Assembly: GCA_009760855.2 (NCBI GenBank)
Contig: WPIO01000001.1
Span: 17,213,001 to 17,277,000, forward strand
Length of the DNA stretch: 64,000 nt
DNA from: Cristatella mucedo
Lineage: Eukaryota > Bryozoa > Phylactolaemata > Cristatellidae
Direction: 5' to 3'
Shown here in pieces: positions 1 to 13,100 of the stretch. Every line of letters begins with the position of its first letter. The first letter of the stretch is position 1. The position numbers and the translations under genes were made by a program. The notes below the pieces were generated by a model. The model saw only the letters and a program-made list of their open reading frames with translations, searched no databases and had not been told where the DNA came from.

Positions 1-3000
1 GACTGAATTAGATCCGCTTGTGGTCAAGTGAGCAGAATTTGGAAATAATAGAAGACGATAGCGTAGAATCGTAAGGGAGGAATACTTAATATCGTGTGTG
101 ACCTTTGCCTTTGTCGGGTCGTACACGTGATCCACAAAGAAAATGAATCAGTCACTGTATGAATTGGAATTCAATACTTAGGGGGTCCTTTGCGTCTTGA
201 AATGAATGTTAAAATCACCTAGGATGCGGGAGAGATGTTTTAATGCACACAGAATTGAACTAAGGTTGGAAAATTTTAAATAGCCGACGACTCGGTACCT
301 GGGTGAAGAAAGATTACTTCCGCCATTAGGAACTTGCCATTGGCGGGACTCACAACAAGAGATTCGAAAGAATACTTCGAGTGCATGCGCCTGGCTAGAC
401 ATCGAGTTGAGAGCGTGCGACAATGGCGAGACCTTCGAGAGTTTTGTTTGATCTCGGGATGTGAAAGAAAGCTTGCCAAGGAGGTCACAAGTTGGTCGGT
501 TTCCGCCGTATTTTTGTCAAGGCAAACAGGTCAAGGGTGTCATCAAGAGTCCTACCGCCGATTAGTAGGGGCGCCCCGCGGCACGCTTCAAGATTGGCCG
601 CAAGGCTTATAGTTAGCCTGACGACCACTAAGTTCGAGTGACTCGCAGCAGTACTTGAGGGAGAACGCACTAGGCGGCTTGGGACAACGCCGCCGCAGGA
701 ATTTCTGAACATGCACCGCTCAACTCCTCGCTTGCTACGAGTGGATTTCCTACTGGAGATATCCAATTCACAAAACCGGAAAGCAGCAGTCGAAACCAGG
801 AATGCATTTTAATGGCAATAGCAAAACTACAGAAGGCATGTACAATCACACCTAATAGGAATGTGAACAGTAATAGCGAGAATATAGAATCATAGGAGAC
901 TGACGCGACACGCAGTGGGGCGGAAACAGCGGACCAAAAAGCTCCGCCATCGTAAGCACCAGGCTCTCGTGCACGCTCTGCGTGCGCCCGCGAAAGCAGG
1001 CATTGCGACGCTATGACGCGGCGTAATCCGGCGCTGGCAATTCCTGGGAAGCCCATCGATGAGGCGCTCGACACGAGCGGCTCGCCCGTCACCACCTGCG
1101 AATGCGTCTGGCCTTTCTCTCTAATGGCTCGTCCTGGTGGGGGCGGCCGGCTCGACCCTCGTGAGGGTCCGTCCGGCTGGTCTCCGGCAAGCGAGCAGTC
1201 GGCTGCCGCCGGTCTGACGTTACGGCTGCCGCCCAGTGTAGGAAGGGGCTGCTGTGGCGGTGAGCGGTCTAGGAAGTGGTCTAGCTGTTAGTACCATAAA
1301 TCCTTTACCCCGCCTCGCCCCACCCCTCCCCCCCCCCGGGCATTGCGCTCACGTCGAAAGGTTGGAGCGCTACGTCAGCCAAATAATGACTGCATAGATA
1401 TTACTCGTCGTTCCTGAATAGTAGCAATTGGGCGCCGGTTATGTCTCGACCAATGGCTAGGCAATATGGAAGGACCAACTCTTGCAGTAGTAAGGCGATT
1501 CATGTGCGCTTCAGGTTTTCAAGCGAGACGTTAGCTGCAGCTAGTGCCGCATACTAATAGACCTCTGCGGCCGTCGAATAGACTTTTCTACGCTAAGGAC
1601 ACGACTCGTTGTGGCGCAGGTATATCGGCGCCCGCGCTCTATTGCTGCCTGGCTCACCTGGCGTCAGAATACCTGTGCGTACCGAGACGGCGATCCACGA
1701 CTGCCTATCTAGCGCCTCGTTGAGGCGGCAGCATTCTCGCTCTGTTTGTAGTGCGCTACCGAGCACTAGCACCGCCACGCACTGAGCTTTCGGCCTAATT
1801 GTATTTTGTGTCGAAGCCGCTACATCGTGTTTGTGACATGCCGTTTTTGAAGTGTTTGATAATTGCTCAGGACCTTTGGCAGTCACCTCGAGCAAATCGT
1901 ATTGCTTGTGATTATATTAGTTTTCGCAGAACCTGAAATATGGCTATATATATATATATATATATTTATATTTATTGTCTGGATTATAGCATACAATGGC
2001 CGTAGTATCGAGTGCTTGCAACCTGAAATAGCTGCTAGCATTGCCAAATTCGGAATTCAATGGATGGATCAACTGATGGATGAAATTGTACGAATTCTGG
2101 AGGAGTGCTAAATTAAAATTGAACGTATGAGGACTGCATTTTGCTGATCGTGTGAGAATCAAAGTCAGCGCACATTCCGAAAAGTTCAAGAGGCATTTGG
2201 TAATGGCAGTTCAGCAGAATATAGCTGCATTCAGATTTACTATTTGTAGAATGTGGATAATCTGAAGGCAGCGGCTTCTCAATGTCTAGACTAACAGTTA
2301 GCCAAATCTACACCAAATGTCACAGCTAACCATGAGTCGGCTGGGAATAGTGACCAGACTGCTACAATGCAGTAATTTCCAAAATTAGGGCGACCGGAGG
2401 CCAACTGCCGTGCGACTGAACTTCGAAAAAGATTTGGCCGCGAGAGGGGGAACAATTCTGAAACTACTAGGTTTATCTGTACGATTATATGACTTCAAAG
2501 GCGACCACGTGCCCGCTGTAGCATCGCTGTAGCTCGCGGTAGAAGCTCCGCGTGTTGAAATACGGAATACTATGCGCGGCTTTGGAATGCTGAACTTTAT
2601 GAGTTTACACAGGAGCGCGGAACCGGCTGCTAGCATTGAGCCGGCGCATGGTACCTAATTCTTGACTGAAAATGAAATCAATCAATCGATCGCTCTTTCA
2701 GCACCTGTTACGGGCGCTGTGGAACCTGTGACTGTGTAACTTGCTTCGAGACTGCTGCCGTACAAACCGTTTACGCAATTGACTGCTGCTCTGATGCTGG
2801 AAATGCCACCATCGCGACCCTGCGATCGCGCTGCCGACGGTGTTTTCACTGGGAGTCGTTTGATTAATTTGATTGTCTGATTGTTGAAAGCCCTCGCTAC
2901 AGCGAGCCCAACGAGAGCAACCAATGGGCTTCGGCAATGCTCAGTCTGGCGACAGCGTTCAACGCTAAGCGCTCATGCTTCAGCACGACGGAAAAGACTT

Positions 3001-3700
3001 CCTGTCAATTTCGTGCCCCTTTTCGCGACTCGTCTTTGCATCTTTTTTTCCCGGTTTGAGAAGGCTTCTTCTTTTGCTTCTCGCGATGTACGCATGGTGC
3101 CATAAGCTGCCGCGGAGAGCCGTCGAGATCTGCACCAGGTGAGCGCCTCACAGCCGCAACCTTCGTGCTTCAGCATGAAGAGAGACTTTGTACGGTCATG
3201 GCCTCACTCCGGCCGCTGAATCTGCTTGCATTAAAAAGTAAATGAATTAGACTACCCGCTCAGATTTGCAGTAGCTTAATGGTTCACTGCGCTTCAGAAA
3301 TCTGCCAGGGGGTCTATGCTCATTTAAGAAATGTGCTGAAAGACGCCCAAGTATACCCACGGACTGTCTCGGTGAATTTAAGGCAGACAATATCGGATTG
3401 GTAATAGATAAATATTTGTCGCAATCACAAATGCAAACGTGCACAAAGGATGGCTCGCCATTATATTTTGTGCTGCAATCGTGTTCTAGTTTTGAGATTG
3501 TTTCAGGCATCAGAAGCATAGTGCTTAAGCTAAAATTGCTCGCCCGTCTCCTGCCTAGTGAATTGGGAATGACCTTCGCGCCTGAAAAGCTAAGGACTCG
3601 GGAGACAGACGCGTGGAAACTAAGCTCGTTGCTGTGACGGCTGTCGGTGATAAAGTTGAAGGCCTACCGGCCACGATAACAGCTGCGAAGAAGGTGTCTG
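1..3700. other. Upstream intergenic sequence, nothing recognised
   Basis: No open frame here resembles a known protein and none shows convincing splice signals joined to a coding frame. A short (TA)n run lies at about 1945-1970, and a short C-run near 1329. The open frames of 80-140 codons overlap one another on both strands and look like chance. This stretch may hold distal regulatory DNA for gene 1, but nothing in the sequence shows it. Confidence 0.5.
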
Positions 3701-3711
3701 AAAACCCGGTA

Positions 3712-3855
3712 TAAATTCACACTAGAGCCGGTGACTTCTATATATTATTAGCTCTAGTGTGAATTATTAAATTAATTCACACTAGAGCCGGTGACTTCTA
3801 TATATTGTTAACTATAGTGTGAATTATTAAATTAATTCACACTAGAGCCGAAAAC
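3712..3855. repeat. 60-bp tandem repeat with internal palindrome
   Basis: Two full copies and the start of a third repeat with an exact 60-base period (starts near 3714, 3774 and 3834). Each unit opens with AATTCACACTAGAGC and closes with its reverse complement. In copy 1 the 15-base arms are perfect, with a loop of about 20 bases. In copy 2 the right arm has decayed. This looks like a foldback or MITE-type terminal repeat array, or a small satellite seed. No coding capacity. Confidence 0.85.
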
Positions 3856-3889
3856 GCGATGGCGAAGCCGACGAGGCGCTCGGACGGCG

Positions 3890-3960
3890 ATTTTCCCGCC
3901 TAGCTCGCTCGCTCAGCTCGCTCGCTCACTTTTCCCACCTAGCTCGCTCGCCATCGCTAC
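3890..3960. repeat. GCTC-rich short tandem repeat
   Basis: Imperfect runs of CTCGCTCG are separated by a repeated CCTAGCTCG or CTTTTCCC segment. This is simple sequence with no gene. It marks the start of the GC-rich zone leading to gene 1. Confidence 0.6.
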
Positions 3961-4181
3961 TCCATCTAAAAACTAGGGCCGCCACCCGGCAGAGCAGCAG
4001 CGTGAAGCAGCGCCGCCAGCAGGTGCGCGCACACGGCCAGGAAATGCTCTTTCGCCATGCAAAGGATTGCCGTTTTCCATTTTTGGAGATGCACAGACCC
4101 TGCTCAGAGCGAGGCACCGCGCCGCCCCGAATCAGTATCGCAGCGGAACTGCGCTCTGCTCCAATTAGAAGAGGACGTCCA

Positions 4182-4182
<1 letters not shown>

Positions 4183-4240
<58 letters not shown>
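4183..4240. repeat. (GCC)n microsatellite
   Basis: About 19 uninterrupted GCC/CGC triplets. They give polyproline or polyarginine in the two readable frames, but the frames around them have no recognisable protein. Confidence 0.9.
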
Positions 4241-4242
<2 letters not shown>

Positions 4243-4249
4243 TGGGACG

Positions 4250-4350
4250 CAGCTCCGAAGCCGAAAGCTCCGTGACCTAAGGCTCCGAAGCCGAAAGCTC
4301 CGTGACCGAAGGCTCCGTGACCGAAGGATCCGAGGCCGAAGGATCCTCTT
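4250..4350. repeat. Short minisatellite of GGCTCCGAAGCCGAA-type units
   Basis: Imperfect 9- to 15-base units built from CCGAAGGCTCCGTGA and CCGAAAGCTCCGTGA repeat about six times. The repeat forces Ser/Glu-rich or Ser/Val-rich translations. There is no sign that it is translated. Confidence 0.7.
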
Positions 4351-4606
4351 TAAGCGTCTCTGAAATCAAATGAGTCGGCATCGGCTTCGACAGCTCTGTC
4401 CGTGCGATTGCGCCTTCGAAGAATAGTAAGAGACCCTTCTGGAACAACTGACCCCGAACGTACACGACGTAAACGCACCCAATCTTAGCCTCATTTTGGA
4501 AAGCGGGAGTGGGGGTCAATTCTCTCCGAAGAAGCACCTCGATCTATCGATCGCCGGAGGCGCGAAATCCGACGAGCGTCTGCAATTGTTCGCTAAGCCT
4601 CTCAAA

Positions 4607-4780
4607 TTAATAAAATAAATGAACTTCATTTGTATAGCGCCATAGGAGAACCATACCTCTCTCTAGGCACTTGACATATGCGGTAGGGCTCGAGCCCACG
4701 ACCTCGGTCATCAAACGCATTCACTTTGACCTCGGTCGGCAAAGGCTAGCACCTCAACCCTTGGGCCAGACCAGCTCGCA
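4607..4780 (-). repeat. SINE-A copy (tRNA-derived, LINE-like tail)
   Basis: Read on the minus strand it starts with a tRNA-like head (A-box-like TGGCCCAAGGGTTGAGG, B-box-like GGGCTCGAGCCC). It ends with a tail of the form CATATGTCAAGTGCCTAGAGA ... GGCGCTATACAAATGAA plus an AT-rich 3' end. The tail resembles the 3' end of the L2-like LINE in this window. Related copies lie at 14432-14577 and 36580-36696. Confidence 0.75.
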
Positions 4781-6586
4781 GCCCGTTTCGGAAGCTTATA
4801 AACCCCGTGGAAAGCGCTATTGAGACTTCTGGGAGAGAAACTAGAGGTTGATTTTAGCAACTGGTGCTTCGACAGCCGCTAGTCTGGTCAGCACAGAGCC
4901 TCTTCAGCCTGACCTATGGTGATGGTGGGGGGGAAGATACTTTAGCCCCCTCCGATCGCCACTGCAGCGGATCGCCAGTCGCCTGCTCGAGGTGGCACGG
5001 ACCAGCGCTAACTCAGACTTAAGGTCATAACAGTTGCAATGCCGGGCGAGGCAATAAAATGTGGCTTGAAAAGACTTTTTTCCTGTTCTCAGAGAGCGAG
5101 AAGTCAGCAGGAGTGGTGCGAGATAGCGATGGCGCTCTTTGCAAAGTGCAGGTCTGCGCTGAGCAAAGTGCAGGTCAGCGCCGAGGCGCGCCAGGGCGGC
5201 TCGCGAGTCGATAGCCGGACAAGACCGTGCACTCGATCGTCTCGGCCGATCGTCTCGGAGCGACGTACGAGCGCGAATGCGCTCGGAGGCGAACCCGCCG
5301 CCAGGAGTCTAAGAGTACGGCGTCGGCTCTCGATCTCTGCAACGCGCCCCGTCGACGAAACATATGAGTCCAGCAGCGAGGCCAAGCCACGCCGAACTGT
5401 TAGATTCATTCATGCCGCTAAGGCTGCGGCTACACAAGCGAGGCCACGCGATCGGCAGACTTGTTTTCCCCTAAGGATCGCTCCGACAGCGGACCGACGC
5501 GTCCTTGGCTAACCGGCACGTTACCCAGCCTACGTTAGCCCCGTCGACGGTCCACGAGGTCGAAACGAGGCTAGCACTACGCGCAGCCACGGGCGTCCCA
5601 GATGCCGGCGGCGAGCGACCTCACGTGCTGCGTCGGATCCGACGAGAGCACCTGCCGCGCACGGCCAAGCTGTTCCATTCTGTCGAAAAGGCCGTCGGCG
5701 ACCGCCTCTCTTTTGTCAATTGCCCCTCGATGCGATCGTTTCCATTCGCCTCCGGGACTTCCATCGGGACGCGGGATGTTATCGCTAGGTGTTAATAATA
5801 AATATTTGCTCACCAAGCGTGTCAACACACAGCCCCCTTCGAGTGCGCCAATATTCGGCTAATCGCAGAACGCCGTCTCCGACTGCTTCCGACGGGAGAC
5901 TTGAGTCCACCGATAAGGGCGCCGCAGGCGACACCCGGAAGCTTCCGGTCGAAAGACCCCATACCCAAAGATCGCGACCGATCTTCGAAGCGGTGCATGC
6001 TTTATTTCTCCGCCGTACTATTTTCGCGGCGGTAGGTATGTTATTGCGCTGCCGTCGGTTTTACCCGTCCCCCCCCCCCCCCACAGAGTAGCGGCTGCTG
6101 TAGACGCCGGCGAGCGGCGCCTGCAGAGAGCGACGTTCGCCGTCGTCCGTCGTCCGCGTCGCAGTCGTCTTCTCGTTTTGGGGTAGGCGGCTCAAAAAGC
6201 GATGCGGGCGATCGAGTTTTCTTCAGCTTAAGCGCATTTCTAAACTTAGAGCGTGACCTCATTCGGTCCGTCACGTGGGCGGCCAGCCTTTATTGCCCGG
6301 CATTGTACGTTCCGATCCGAACCTCTGAGTGGCTGCCATTGAAAGGCATTTTTTCGATAAGCCCCTCGCGCATTGTTCGCGGTATGCGTCAGCGTGCGGA
6401 CGCAGATATTAGCGGTCCGTCGCGGGCAGTCGCCCGTCACCGCTGCCTCTGCCGCCGCCGCCGCCGCCGCGGCTTCTTCCTCGACAGTGACTGCGAGCCT
6501 TCGCTGGAGCTGTCGCGCTGCTGCCGCAGGCATCCCTTCCCTGCCGCACTGACCGCCGCCGGGCGAGCAGCGGCCGCTGGCGACGA
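4781..6586. promoter_or_regulatory. GC-rich, CpG-rich region upstream of gene 1
   Basis: This stretch becomes strongly GC- and CpG-rich towards the first coding exon of gene 1 at 6587, as expected of a CpG-type promoter and 5' untranslated region. I see no clear TATA box and cannot place the transcription start. Long open frames here (for example 5039-5512) are Arg/Ser/Ala-rich, overlap frames on the other strand, match nothing I recognise, and probably reflect base composition. A C-run lies at 6069-6082. Confidence 0.4.
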
Positions 6587-6776
6587 ATGGATACGAACGG
6601 CGGCGCTCTGGCCACCGCACTCGTGGCGCTGCTGCTGCCGTGCGTCGCGGTTGGCTTCTTTCCCAACGGATTGGGCAGCTGCGATGGCCACGACGCCAGC
6701 CACGAGTCTATGACGGCGGCGGCGCTGGCTAGCGTCGCCGCCGCTCTCGGCTTCACCGACGAAGCCCAGCTGCGCG
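6587..6776 (+). CDS. VWA7-like gene exon 1 (signal peptide)
   Basis: Starts at ATG 6587 and encodes 63 residues plus one base of codon 64, ending at a G|GTAAGC donor. Residues 1-23 form a signal peptide with a Leu/Ala/Val core and a likely cut after AVG. The mature protein then begins FFPNGLGSCDGHDASHESMT, the start typical of VWA7-like proteins (FFPN, a His near an acidic residue, then a helix of A-L-A). This is the first in-frame ATG and the signal peptide follows directly, so the start is well supported. Confidence 0.88.
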
Positions 6777-7057
6777 GTAAGCCGCGCTCTCGCGGCGGGC
6801 AGCGCTCGCGCGCAGACGGCCCGTCGCCGACGCCGACGCGACTCGCCGGCGGCGGCGGCGAAGTCGCGAAGCTGAGGGCAGCGGGGATGCCGGCGGCGAC
6901 GAGCTTCGACGGCAGCGCCGGATAGTGTAGTCTCAGCAGCGAGCCGCTTCAAAGCGCTCCCGCCTCTCGGCTCGTCGGCGTTGGCTTTTCCGCCGAGCCC
7001 ATTTAAGAGCGTGATGCGTTCGCCGCCGCGCCAGCCAGTTCGCAGCCGCCTGCTTCT

Positions 7058-7129
<72 letters not shown>

Positions 7130-10100
7130 CCTGTTCGGGAGCGGCCTTCGCTCGACGGCGGCATTCAGCGGCTTTCCTCAGCAGAGCTGGGGATTGGGGG
7201 GAGGGGCGCCAAGTTCCTCGATGCTGATTATTACTGAACAAGCTTGCGTCGTCGGCGAAATTAATGGGGCTTGCCTACGCAGCGGCGGGCCGGCGGCTGC
7301 TGCGGGCATTATCGTGCGAATTCTGGTACCTCAATTTCAATTGCTGGATAATGGGGTAAGCGGCTCTCTCCAAGCTGCCGCGGCCAGCTTGGCGGCGGTT
7401 GCAGCCGACGAGCCTCTGCGCTGGAGCCACTGTGAGGCAAGCCCTGATCACAGCTCGGCTACAGCCACTGCCGACGCTCGGCTTGCCCTGCGACTGCGGC
7501 TGCAGCCCCGATTGCCCGGCCCTACCCCCCCCCGTGAAGGACCTAGCCAGGATCGCAGCAAGAAGGGCCACAAGCGCTGACCTCGTGTCCAAGGCAGCGG
7601 ATTGTAGCAAGGTCGAAAAGGGGGGGGGCATAGCGGACTGCTTGATGACACGGGTCCATCGGTGGGTGGTCGGAGGATGGGGGAGCATAAAGAGCCCGTT
7701 TTCCCTCACCGACGTCACGTGGCTCAGAGCACTGCTGCTCTTTGCAGGGATGCCGAGCTACGCCGATGCCCTGAAGACAATCGTGGCAGCCAACGAAGCA
7801 GTCGGCAGAGCCGACTGGTGGCAGGCTGCCATGCACTTCAACGCCGAGCAGTTGACCGAAGGTGAATATGCTGGCCATCCATTGGCCGGTTGTCTTCGGC
7901 CTGACACGTACACGGCATTATCTGTGGACCTCGCTGCGATGAGCACGTGCATGGGATGACGAATCGAACGTCACTACCAAGCCAGGCTGTTGCTGCTGAG
8001 CGTGATGTCCTTAGCTGCTTGCCTCCACCTAGAGCACCTGACTGGTGCGATGCAGAGCAGAGAGCGAGTGCGAGTTGGCTGACGATGGCTAGAGCAATGG
8101 CCGGCGCATTCACGATAGACTGTCTTCCTAAGGAAACACCTTTTGAGAAATGCCACCCAGTCTTCGCATAGAATCGGCCGTTCTGGACAGAGGCTGCTGC
8201 CCATGTCTGACTGGATCCTTGAATTATGGCATCAGCCCGTGCTGCCATTGCCCCATATCTGTCGTGTGATAATAACAATAATGCTAATAATAATAACTAG
8301 GTATTTATATAACACCTGAAGAGAACTGAATCTCTTTCTGGCACTTTAAATGTGCTCATAGTAGGCCAGACACTCCTTCACTCTCTCCCACCGTCTGATT
8401 GGATCATTATGTCTGTGTCTATTTCTGCCTTCTCACTATTTCTGTTTCCTCCTTACACACTGGGTGCTACTCGAGGTCCACTAGCTCTTCGTACGGTGAG
8501 CTTTCACAGATGTCTTCCACTTATTGATTTACGGAGCTAATAAAAATTAGTACACACCTGAAGGCTTTACACGTGGCTAATAGTGCAAAGTCACGTGACA
8601 AAGACCTGTACATTGTGCAAGGAAATTACCTAGGAGCACCAACATGACCGAAAGATTTATAATGAGAGAGGGGGAGAAAGGGAGAGAGACAAAGTTTAAG
8701 CGAAATCGATGGAGGCAGAGACAAATTATGAATTATGTTGTTAAGTATGAGAGGGAAGTGATGAAGAATTGCCCGTTGCTATCTTTTGAGACGTAGCTCG
8801 TGAGTATCAGCAGCAGTGAGGGCTACTCGCTTGCTTTCTGGATGCAGCGACATGTCACGTTCTTTATGAGCAACGATTCGCATTTCACATCATGCCCGAG
8901 AACGGTGGCTTAGTTGCATTCTATCCACTTGGCTGCTTGCTTTCTCTCTCTTCCCTGTCCTGAGAGTGGCATCTGGAAACTTTTGTCCTGGAACAAGTTG
9001 GGAGCGACAAGTGTGTAGCTTTAAGCTCGGCGACCCCAGTCGGTAATCGGGAGCACTCTATGAGGGGCTCTACCAATCGAACTTAGCTTGGCAGCTTATT
9101 GACTGTCTGGTTAGGTGTGCAGGAATGGGAGCAATGGCACCGTGGCCTCCCCTTTGAACCGACCTGATGGCCTGGGTGCTCGGCACCCTACAATGCTCCA
9201 TTAGACTTAATACTATTAGCTGCCTCTGTTAAGTCAAGGTCTGCTCCTGATTGGCTTACTGACGATGAGTGCACTACTACTACCTCTATACAGCAAGCTT
9301 CAATCCAGTCACCCCAGCCCCACAGGAGTGACTCACTAGTGCTCACTGGTTGGCTGGTTTGCTTGCTTGCTGAAGAAGGCTTTGGTGGTGGGCTAGGCCC
9401 CCCCCACACACACACACAAACACAGGGGGGTCTTGGGAAGTAATCCTTTATTTGGGAGCATGGATGCACACAATTCAGGCGTAAGAAAATGGCAGGCACG
9501 AGACCAGCGATAGCGATGCAGTTTGGCAGTGAAAATCGTTGGCTTGCTATGTTATGTCCCACATCGTCAGTGTCATTACCATTGTGGTTCGCTCAGAGTT
9601 TGCCAGAAAATATACTGTCACTGTGGGCCGCTGTCCTCCACCACTGTTTCTGAAGAAGTGGGCTCTCCACGATTGTTCTGAGTCTTCGTAAAGTTATCAT
9701 TTCCACGAATGTTGGCCAAGTAAAAAATCCACAATCTAGTGCTTCCTGTAAGCTTACTCTGGAGGAAGGCCTTGCTGTCATAGCGTCATTAGAAACTAGT
9801 GTGAGAGTAGAACGAAGGTGGTAGCGTTTGTACTTGCCTCTTTGCTACTACGACTTTGTGTAGCATGGGCTCTCTCGATCGGCTCGCCGTGAAACTCGGC
9901 CTAACTACCCTGCTCTGCAGCCAACTCACTGGCACCACCGCCACTACGCTGGCACACTCTCTGCATTCCTCCTGTTTATCTGCAGCACTCCTTGTTAGTA
10001 TGCATGGCAGTTACACTGGGCAAACACTGCAAGCACTCGCATGTGCCACGGGCTGTTTAGATAAGGTTTGCATCACCCTTCTTGAGATGAGACCATCCGT

Positions 10101-13100
10101 GTGCACTCGGCCATCTAGCCCTCCTCCGCCGTCGAAGTCCACAGGCTGGCTGACGCATATTTTTAAGCCCAAGCGAGTGTACTTGTGCCCTTGTGCACTC
10201 CTGTGCGCTCGTGCGTGTCATGTCTGTACGCGTCAAAGTGCAGTCAAAGTTGCTTTCTGATCTGTTCAAAGAGCTCTCTGCCTGCTTTAGAAAGCATCGG
10301 GCTCCTTAGTGCTACTTTCGTTCTCCTTCCCTGCCCCTCGTCCTCCTGCCCCCCTTCTCTTACCAAGCCATGCCAATCAATGCAGCTGTGCCTGGTCCCC
10401 CCCCCGAGCTCAATGACCCGCTGGTCTGTGGATCGCTGCCTTCCGTGCTGTCCGAGTGAGGAAAGTGGACGTCGGCTATCAGCTGCACCCGTCGATTCGA
10501 CTTACTCTTACTCAGCTTGCTTCTACGGTGCCTTTCACCTGTTTGCGATCTGCTTACTTGCACGAAAAACGGTACTCGGCAGCTCAAATTGCCCAGATAA
10601 GGGCCCTAGCCGTGTTCGGCCTCAGGTTTTAGCCAGGCTCCCGTGTGTTAAAGAGTGGCTCTTCTATTTCTCGACTGCCTTCAAAGAACCATTTTTCCAG
10701 ATGCACTTGCAAGATTACTTAACAAACGTGCATTTGAGAGAGCCTGACTAGGCACTTTGGGTTCTTGCTACAGTATTAGGGTCTGGGTGCACTACGTGAC
10801 ATTGCTATGCTGTGCTGTGCTGTGCTGTGCTGTGCTGTGCTGTGCTGTGCTGTGCTGTGCTGTGCTGTGCTGTGCTGTGCTGTGCTGTGCTGTGCTGTGC
10901 TGTGCTGTGCTGTGCTGTGCTGTGCTGTGCTGTGCTGTGCTGTGCTGTGCTGTGCTGTGCTGTGCTGTGCTGTGCTGTGCTGTGCTGTGCTGTGCTGTGC
11001 TGTGCTGTGCTGTGCTGTGCTGTGCTGTGCTGTGCTGTGCTGTGCTGTGCTGTGCTGTGCTGTGCTGTGCTGTGCTGTGCTGTGCTGTGCTGTGCTGTGC
11101 CCTTCCCCCTTCGGGTCTCCACCGAGTACTTAGCCACTCGCTGGGCAGAGTCAGTATTCCTAGTTGACCTGACGAAACACAATGTGCTCGGCTGATCCAG
11201 AATGGGAATGGCTCTCCTTAGAGGTGAATGGCTCCTAGCCGGCAGGAATGCCATCTGTTGCTGACACCTGGGAATTGGGGTGTGGCACGTATGCAGTCAG
11301 GTGAGCCGGATCCAGCAGTTTCAAAGGGGTTAGTGGGTTCTGAGGACAGACACAATGGATCGCTGGCAGGCTTTTTAGTCTTAGCCGTGGGCGGCAGTTC
11401 AAGCATGCAGCAGCCTGCTGACTAATTCATATGATCGCCTGCCGAGTGTTGCTCTGCAAGTGCAGAGTTCTCGAGATGCTGCCCTTGCCAGCTTGCCTGC
11501 CTGCAGGCTGGACCCAGGCTCTGCTGCTGGAGCGGCAGCTCATCTCGTTGCATTACCCAAGTGTTCAGCTCATTCGTGCTGCTGCTGCTGTATTGGTGAA
11601 CCTGGGCACACCCGGTGACCGACTGGTTACAGTGCATTCCATTTAGTGATCTCTCGATGCGAGTCTTGTAAATGCAAGGCTATGGCTGAGCCGGCAGCAT
11701 GCTCAGATAACCTGAATACTAAGCCCTCTCGGTGAGCTGCACACACCCTGCGATGCTTGTTAAGTTGCACGAACGACCGTTTCTCACTTGAGCTGGATGT
11801 TCCCAGCTAGGGCTCCACTAAGATTTAGCCAGAGAAGGGCTAAATCTTCCACGGCTTTTCCCGAAGCAGCTAATGATTAGATGACGAATGGTCTTTTTGG
11901 TTGGAGTGGCCACCGAACACACCCGATCGAGTATGTTCAAGGGAGGGGCCTAGGGGTCCAGTGAGCCCCCTGATGATGGCCCCTATAGAACGAGGCTGCC
12001 GAATCAGCTGACCTTTACTTTTTGACCTGTGCAGCCCTATATAGTACGAGGCTCGTAACTCATTAATGTAAAACTTCGTGACTTGCGTGAGTGTGAACTA
12101 GATGTGATTAATGCTGCTAAAGCAAATTGGCCACGCAAAAGCGTTCGCTAAACTCACATTTGCTGTGCTGGTCCCAGTTTGCTTAACAGGTCGATTGACA
12201 TCAAACGAGTGGCTGACTGGCAAGCACAAAACAAAATTTGTGTCAGGTCGAAGAAAGCCGGGAACAAACCACGTGGACTCACTAGAGTGTCCTCCTGACT
12301 CGGCCACGACCCTCATTTATACTAAATTTAGCGACTTGAAGTCTGCTGGTTACATTTTTTGTACCGAAACAGTTTGGTGCATGCTAGTTAAAGTTCTTCA
12401 TCGTAACCCAACCTACTTTTCATGACACTGAAATTTCAGACAGAAACTCCTTTACGAAATTATGCAAAACCTGCACGTGTGTGAACGTGTGTGAACGTGT
12501 GTAATTACAGTATACAATATGCAGGTACACACATATGGGTATATACATATCCAGTGGCTGGACCAAATGGGTTAGAGGGGCAGCTGCTCCCCCTCCACCG
12601 TCTGCAGAGGAGCAGCTCTCACTGATAGTCACGGTCGTGGCATTTGGCTTCAGCTTCAGAGTCCCCTGTTTAGTCAAAGCTATTGACTCAAGTGATCCGA
12701 GAGAACGTGAGCAGTATTAAAACAAACTGAAGCTTACAGTGAGCCCCTTTGGCAAAAGACACGAACTGGCTACTGGGCCGACTAATATTAAGCTTAATGC
12801 GATACTGGTAACCATGCCCAAGGATGCTGTCAGTCGAGGGTTTCAAGCGATTTGAGGAGACTTACCTAAGAATAGCCACCGAGAGTTGGGTCCGAGGGAA
12901 CAAGAGCTGCACCAGCTTCGTAGTGCACCGTAAGTAGCTCAAGCCAGAGACTACCCTTCCAGAGGTGTGAGACACCAAGCCTGCTGCGATTAAAGGCTAA
13001 ATCCAAACTTAGTCTTAACAGCTGTGCTCCTGTGGCTACTCTATTAGAAGCTTGTATCTTGTTGTGCCGTAGAGGTTGACTTTCAGGATCGAGAGCATCG

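Noticed and set aside
5039-5512. 157-codon open frame upstream of the VWA7-like gene
   Set aside because: Arg/Ser/Ala-rich, overlapped by open frames on the other strand, no domain recognised; fits GC-rich base composition.
6246-6952. Several 110-170-codon minus-strand frames over the first VWA7-like exon
   Set aside because: Antisense shadows of a GC-rich exon and its flanks; Arg/Ala-rich with no motif.
10757-11254. Long Cys/Leu-rich and His/Ser/Thr-rich open frames on both strands
   Set aside because: Produced entirely by the TGTGC pentamer array, which has no stop codon in any frame.
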